From assembly GCA_021790955.1 (NCBI GenBank), contig JAJYFI010000057.1, positions 1-8,034 on the forward strand: a stretch of DNA of 8,034 bases, read 5' to 3'. This document shows positions 5,132 to 8,034 of the stretch, one piece after another. The first letter of the stretch is position 1; every line of letters starts with the position of its first letter. Source of the stretch: a bacterium. GTDB taxonomy: Bacteria > Elusimicrobiota > Elusimicrobia > UBA1565 > UBA9628. The position numbers and the translations under genes are program-made. The notes below the pieces were generated by a model, which worked only from the letters and a program-made list of their open reading frames with translations, did no database searches and was not told the origin of the DNA.

Positions 5132-5491
5132 ATGCCGACCTACGAGAGCATCCTTGTTTTCAAACCCGTCCTATCCGACACGGAAGTGGCGGAACACGTC
5201 AAGAAGTCCCAGGAAGCCATCATCCAGGACGGAGGCGCCGTCGATATCCATGAGATCTGGGGGCGGCGCAAGCTCACGCACCCGATCGGCAAGAATCACG
5301 AAGCCCTTTACGCCTATCTTCGGTTCAAGGCCGCGCCGGCTCTTTTAAAGCGCCTTGAGCGCGACTGGACTCTTTCGGAAAACATCATGCGCCACATGAC
5401 CTCGAAGCCCGTCGAGCGCCGGCCTCGTCCCGAGAAGGCCAAGGCGCCGCGGCCGGCCGCTTCAGTCCGGCAGGAAACTCCTGCGGCATGA
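5132..5491 (+). CDS. rpsF: Ribosomal protein S6 (bS6)
   Basis: A 30S platform protein that forms a heterodimer with S18, also encoded in this cluster. The 119-residue product begins MPTYESILVFKP, a standard S6 start, and continues with the conserved core GGAVDIHEIWGRRKLTHPIGKNHEALYAYLRFKAAPALLKRLERDWTLSENIMRHM. After residue ~90 it ends in a basic, Pro-rich tail (KPVERRPRPEKAKAPRPAA), unlike the acidic, RimK-modified tail of E. coli S6. I choose ATG 5132 because the product then matches the family N-terminus and the predicted promoter points there; ATG 5123 would add MPA, and the frame is open to 5078. No Shine-Dalgarno is seen. First gene of the cluster; its stop overlaps the ssb start as ATGA. 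Confidence 0.92.
   Translation: MPTYESILVFKPVLSDTEVAEHVKKSQEAIIQDGGAVDIHEIWGRRKLTHPIGKNHEALYAYLRFKAAPALLKRLERDWTLSENIMRHMTSKPVERRPRPEKAKAPRPAASVRQETPAA
5470..5484 (+). promoter_or_regulatory. Small hairpin covering the ssb Shine-Dalgarno
   Basis: GCAGGA (5470-5475) pairs with TCCTGC (5479-5484) around an AAC loop. The stem contains AGGA, the only Shine-Dalgarno-like sequence before the ssb ATG (5488). Folding would hide it unless a ribosome finishing rpsF opens it, which is consistent with translational coupling. Confidence 0.4.
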
Positions 5492-5949
5492 CGGGCATCA
5501 GGCTCTTCGAGCAGAACCAGGTCTTTCTCGCAGGGCGCCTGACCCGCGACCCGGAGGTTTTCGTCACCTCCCAGGGGATATCTAAGTGCGCTTTTTCCAT
5601 CGCGGTCAACCAGAATTACAAGGATCGCTCCAGCGGCGAATGGAAATCTTTGGCCAGCTATATTCCGATCGTCGTGTGGAGGGAGGCCGCCCAGCGCTGC
5701 AAGGAGAAGCTTCGCAAGGGGAGCCCCGTCCATATCGAAGGGCGCCTTCGCAGCCGCGAATTCGAGGATAAGAAGACCGGCGGCCGCCGCACGGTGCTCG
5801 AGGTGGAAGCCCGCCGCGTCCAATTCCTGGCCGCCGGCGAGGGCGCCGGGGAGACCGGCGACGCTCCCTCATCGAGGGCGTCCGGCGAGGCGATTCCCGT
5901 CGGCGCGGAAACCGCGTCGGGAGCAGAGATCGAAGACGTCCCTTTTTAA
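5488..5949 (+). CDS. ssb: Single-stranded DNA-binding protein
   Basis: Binds and protects single-stranded DNA during replication, recombination and repair, and recruits partner proteins through its C-terminal tip. The 153-residue product has one OB fold at about residues 8-113: VFLAGRLTRDPEVFVTSQGISKCAFSIAVNQNYKD, then IPIVVWREAAQRCKEKLRKGSPVHIEGRLRSREFEDKKTGGRRTVLEVEARRVQFL. A short Gly/Ala/Ser/Glu-rich linker of ~30 residues ends in the acidic tip EIEDVPF, matching the DDDIPF-type interaction motif. It probably works as a homotetramer. It starts at ATG 5488 in a 4-nt ATGA overlap with rpsF. Its place between rpsF and rpsR is the classic bacterial arrangement, so it is probably the main replicative SSB rather than a plasmid or phage copy. 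Confidence 0.96.
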   Translation: MTGIRLFEQNQVFLAGRLTRDPEVFVTSQGISKCAFSIAVNQNYKDRSSGEWKSLASYIPIVVWREAAQRCKEKLRKGSPVHIEGRLRSREFEDKKTGGRRTVLEVEARRVQFLAAGEGAGETGDAPSSRASGEAIPVGAETASGAEIEDVPF

Positions 5950-5960
5950 TTGCTGAATTC

Positions 5961-5964
5961 GAGG
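5961..5964 (+). promoter_or_regulatory. Ribosome binding site of rpsR
   Basis: GAGG lies 10 nt before ATG 5975 and 16 nt before ATG 5981, favouring the first ATG and therefore inclusion of the whole N-terminal extension. Confidence 0.5.
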
Positions 5965-5974
5965 ACACCAAAGA

Positions 5975-6334
5975 ATGCCCATGAACCAGGAAAAAGCGCC
6001 GGAAACGGCTTCCGTTGAAATCCCCATTGCCGTTCCATCCGCTCCGGCTCCAGCCGCCCCTCAAGCGGCCCAGACGGACAGGACGAAGCGATTCCCGCGT
6101 CCGCCCTCCCGCAGGCCCGGCCTCGCCCCCCGGCGCCGAGTGTGCCGCTTCTGCTCGGAGAAAATCCGGGACGTCGATTTCAAGCAGGTTCAGATCCTGC
6201 GCAACTATCTTATGGAAAGCGGGAAGATCCTCCCGGCGCGCGTCACGGGCCTTTGCGCCAGGCACCAAAGGCAGCTTGCGACTGCGATCAAGCGGGCCAG
6301 GAACGTCTCCCTACTCCCCTATGTCATCCGCTAA
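5975..6334 (+). CDS. rpsR: Ribosomal protein S18 (bS18), zinc-type, with long N-terminal extension
   Basis: A 30S platform protein that pairs with S6. The product is 119 residues, against ~75 in most bacteria. Residues ~54-119 are the S18 domain: RRRVCRFCSEKIRDVDFKQVQILRNYLMESGKILPARVTGLCARHQRQLATAIKRARNVSLLPYVIR. Cys57, Cys60, Cys94 and His97 form the CxxC...CxxH set of the zinc-binding form, as in mycobacterial S18; many bacteria have lost it. The first ~50 residues are an Ala/Pro-rich stretch (VPSAPAPAAPQAA) followed by a basic part (RTKRFPRPPSRRPG), probably disordered. ATG 5975 has a GAGG 10 nt upstream; ATG 5981 would change little. No ATG lies immediately before the core domain, so the extension is likely real. 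The 3' end overlaps rplI by 14 nt. Confidence 0.94.
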   Translation: MPMNQEKAPETASVEIPIAVPSAPAPAAPQAAQTDRTKRFPRPPSRRPGLAPRRRVCRFCSEKIRDVDFKQVQILRNYLMESGKILPARVTGLCARHQRQLATAIKRARNVSLLPYVIR

Positions 6335-6785
6335 AACCAAGGTCCTCTTAAGGATCGACGTGCCGCATCTCGGCGACGCCGGAGCGGTCAAGGACGTCGC
6401 GCCCGGCTTCGCGCGAAACTACCTTTTCCCTCGCGGCCTCGCCGCTCGCGCGACGCCCGCCGCTATCGAGGCATGGACAAAACGCCAATCAAGCGTGGCG
6501 AAAGCCCGCGAAGAAAAGATCAACGGCGCCCGGGAACTCTCGCAGAAGCTTGCGGGCGTGAGCCTTTCATTTGCGAAGCCCGCCAACGACGAAGGCCTTC
6601 TTTTTGGCTCCGTCGGCAAGGGCGACATCTTGAAAAGCCTCAAGGCCTGCGGCTACGCCGTGGCCAAAGAGGAGATCGTCCTTCCCTCCGCGCTGAAGAA
6701 AACCGGAGACTACGAGATCGAGCTCCAGCTCGCCCCTTCGGTCACGGCCAAAATCAAGCTCACCATCGGCGTCAAGCCCTCTTAA
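6321..6785 (+). CDS. rplI: Ribosomal protein L9 (bL9)
   Basis: A 50S protein with two RNA-binding domains joined by a long helix. The 154-residue product is close to the family size (E. coli 149). The N-domain reads KVLLRIDVPHLGDAGAVKDVAPGFARNYLFPRGLAARAT, matching the conserved L9 pattern with ARNYLFPRGLA. The central helix runs through ~residues 50-85 (WTKRQSSVAKAREEKINGARELSQKL). The C-domain contains EGLLFGSVGKGDILKSL and GDYEIELQLAPSVTAKIKLTI. ATG 6321 lies inside rpsR (14-nt overlap with its stop) and gives a short extra MSSAKT before the usual start of homology. No Shine-Dalgarno is visible upstream, so translation probably depends on ribosomes finishing rpsR. The next gene, dnaB, follows after 18 nt. 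Confidence 0.95.
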   Translation: MSSAKTKVLLRIDVPHLGDAGAVKDVAPGFARNYLFPRGLAARATPAAIEAWTKRQSSVAKAREEKINGARELSQKLAGVSLSFAKPANDEGLLFGSVGKGDILKSLKACGYAVAKEEIVLPSALKKTGDYEIELQLAPSVTAKIKLTIGVKPS

Positions 6786-6791
6786 GGCTGC

Positions 6792-6797
6792 GGAAGG
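6792..6797 (+). promoter_or_regulatory. Ribosome binding site of dnaB
   Basis: GGAAGG ends 6 nt before the ATG at 6804, in the 18-nt gap after rplI. It fixes the dnaB start. Confidence 0.6.
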
Positions 6798-6803
6798 CAA
6801 CGG

Positions 6804-8034
6804 ATGGCAGACGTCAATCCCGTCGACCTTCCCCCGCAGGCTCCCGAGGCCGAAATGGCGGTTTTGGGGGCGATGCTCCTTGAGAAGGACGCCGTCGAGC
6901 GCGCCCTCGACATCCTCGAGGATCGCGACTTCTACGTGGAGGCCCACCGCCGCATCTTCTCCGCGATCAAGGGGCTCTTCGAAAAGGGCGCCGCCGTCGA
7001 TCTGCGGACCGTCGGCGAGGAGCTCAAGCGCCTGCGCTGGTTCGACGATGTCGGCGGCATGGAGTACATCCGGGACGTCGTCCATAAAGTCGAGACCGCG
7101 GCCCACGTCGAGACCTACGCCCGCATCGTCAAGGACAAGGCGGTCCTGCGCGGCCTCATCAACGCCTCGACGACGATCATCCGCGACTGCCACCAGGAGG
7201 CCAAGGAGCCCGCCGTCCTCCTCGACGAGGCCCAGACGGCCATCCTCAAGGTCTCCGAGCGCCAAGTCACGAGCGAGTACGTTCCAGCCAAGGATTTGGT
7301 CCATCAAACGATCGACAGCATCGAGAAGGCCGTCAAGGACAAGCGGCGGGTAACGGGCATCCCGTCGGGGCTGACCGAGCTCGACCACCTCACGAGCGGC
7401 TTCCAGAAGTCGGATCTCATCCTCATCGGCGCGCGGCCCAGCCAGGGGAAAACCGCCCTGGGGCTCAACATCGCGTCACACATCGTCGTGGGCAAAGAAC
7501 CCAGGCCGGTTCTGTTTTTCTCCCTGGAAATGTCGAAGCACCAGCTGATGCTGCGGCTGTTGGCGTCGGATTCGGGAGTGAAGCTCTCCGACCTAAGGAC
7601 CGGCTTCCTGCCCAAGCACCGCTGGCGGGAAATCACGGATGCCGCCGATAAGCTCTACAACGCCCCTCTCTACATCAACGACACTCCGGGCATGACGGTT
7701 CTCCGCATCCGCTCCATCGCGCGCCAACTGCAGGCGGAGCTTCTCCGCAAGGGCCAGCCGCCCCTCGGCCTCATCATCGTCGACTATCTTCAGCTCATCC
7801 GAGACCCCGGCCGCAGGGAAAGCCGCCAGCAGGAGGTCTCGGACATATCGAGGGGCCTGAAGTTCCTGGCGCGGGACCTTGATCTTCCCGTCATCGCCCT
7901 CTCCCAGCTCTCGCGCAGGCCGGAGGAAAAGGGCCGGGCCGACCAACGGCCGCAGCTCTCGGACCTGCGCGAGAGCGGCGCTCTCGAGCAGGACGCGGAC
8001 CTCGTGATCTTCATCCATCGCGAGTCCTACTACA
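6804..8034 (+). CDS. dnaB: Replicative DNA helicase DnaB, 3' partial
   Basis: The hexameric 5'-3' helicase that unwinds DNA at the replication fork and interacts with primase. 410 codons are present; roughly the last 40-60 residues of a normal ~450-470 are beyond the window. The N-terminal domain begins LPPQAPEAEMAVLGAMLLEKDAVERALDIL and covers ~residues 8-110. After the linker, the RecA-like ATPase domain starts at about residue 185 (TGIPSGLTELDHLTSGFQKSDLILIGARP). Walker A is GARPSQGKT (209-217, Lys216); family members usually have Met or Val where Gln214 stands. FSLEMSK, Walker B LIIVDYLQL (Asp327), LSQLSRRPE and the DNA-binding DLRESGALEQDADLVIFIHR all follow in normal order. No intein interrupts the visible part. 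It is the last visible gene of the rpsF cluster. Confidence 0.97.
   Translation, partial: MADVNPVDLPPQAPEAEMAVLGAMLLEKDAVERALDILEDRDFYVEAHRRIFSAIKGLFEKGAAVDLRTVGEELKRLRWFDDVGGMEYIRDVVHKVETAAHVETYARIVKDKAVLRGLINASTTIIRDCHQEAKEPAVLLDEAQTAILKVSERQVTSEYVPAKDLVHQTIDSIEKAVKDKRRVTGIPSGLTELDHLTSGFQKSDLILIGARPSQGKTALGLNIASHIVVGKEPRPVLFFSLEMSKHQLMLRLLASDSGVKLSDLRTGFLPKHRWREITDAADKLYNAPLYINDTPGMTVLRIRSIARQLQAELLRKGQPPLGLIIVDYLQLIRDPGRRESRQQEVSDISRGLKFLARDLDLPVIALSQLSRRPEEKGRADQRPQLSDLRESGALEQDADLVIFIHRESYY

Noticed and set aside
5228..5243. Repeat of the scoA palindrome arm (GGAGGCGCCGTCG) inside rpsF.
   Set aside because: Both copies encode Asp-Gly-Gly-Ala-Val in the same frame using preferred codons. 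The rpsF copy is not part of a large inverted repeat.
4428..5348. Plus-strand open frame of 306 residues across the minus-strand gene, the intergenic region and rpsF.
   Set aside because: Arg/Pro/Gly-rich shadow. It would overlap the rpsF frame and has no domain pattern; the minus-strand frame has a start, a Shine-Dalgarno and a membrane segment.
5606..6268. Arg-rich antisense open frame of 220 residues opposite ssb and rpsR.
   Set aside because: Shadow frame over two clear core genes; there is no start signal or domain.
6015..6320. In-frame upstream extension of rplI over rpsR (256-residue product).
   Set aside because: The extra residues are an out-of-frame reading of rpsR. L9 homology begins at KVLLRIDV just after ATG 6321.

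Overview
This is a high-GC (estimated mid-60s percent), gene-dense bacterial chromosome segment with strong G/C preference at third codon positions. It carries nine complete protein genes, one gene cut at the left edge (sugar nucleotidyltransferase) and one cut at the right edge (dnaB). There is no tRNA, rRNA, CRISPR array, IS element or phage gene. The rpsF-ssb-rpsR-rplI-dnaB order is a widely conserved bacterial core cluster, and the absence of priB argues against a gammaproteobacterium. I cannot name the phylum from sequence alone. An uncultured high-GC lineage such as Elusimicrobiota is only a guess.

Region 1 (1-4410, plus strand) looks like one tightly packed operon: a COG1208-type NDP-sugar pyrophosphorylase with a C-terminal left-handed beta-helix, metK (SAM synthetase), scoA and scoB (two subunits of a 3-oxoacid CoA-transferase), and two different hotdog-fold acyl-CoA thioesterases, YciA-like and YbgC-like. 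Most junctions are ATGA/GTGA overlaps or gaps of only a few bases, so translational coupling is likely. From scoA onward the theme is CoA-thioester handling: CoA is moved between acids by the transferase, or released by the thioesterases. The most striking non-coding signal of the window is here: a near-perfect 53-nt palindrome starting 14 nt after the scoA start codon.

Region 2 (4407-5021, minus strand) is a single unrecognised gene for a small membrane-anchored, Pro/Ala/Ser-rich protein. It meets the thioesterase gene tail to tail, with a shared TTAA at the stop codons.

Region 3 (5022-5131) is a 110-nt divergent promoter region. A sigma70-like promoter can be read on each strand. The one facing right would start transcription at about the rpsF ATG, which predicts a leaderless rpsF mRNA.

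Region 4 (5123-8034, plus strand) is the ribosomal/replication cluster: rpsF (S6), ssb, rpsR (S18, zinc-type, with an unusual Ala/Pro-rich N-terminal extension), rplI (L9, starting inside rpsR) and dnaB (replicative helicase, truncated by the window end). Overall this is mostly housekeeping content. I see no defence system, and no novel enzyme system that I can support. The best leads are the scoA palindrome, the leaderless/divergent promoter arrangement and the orphan membrane protein.
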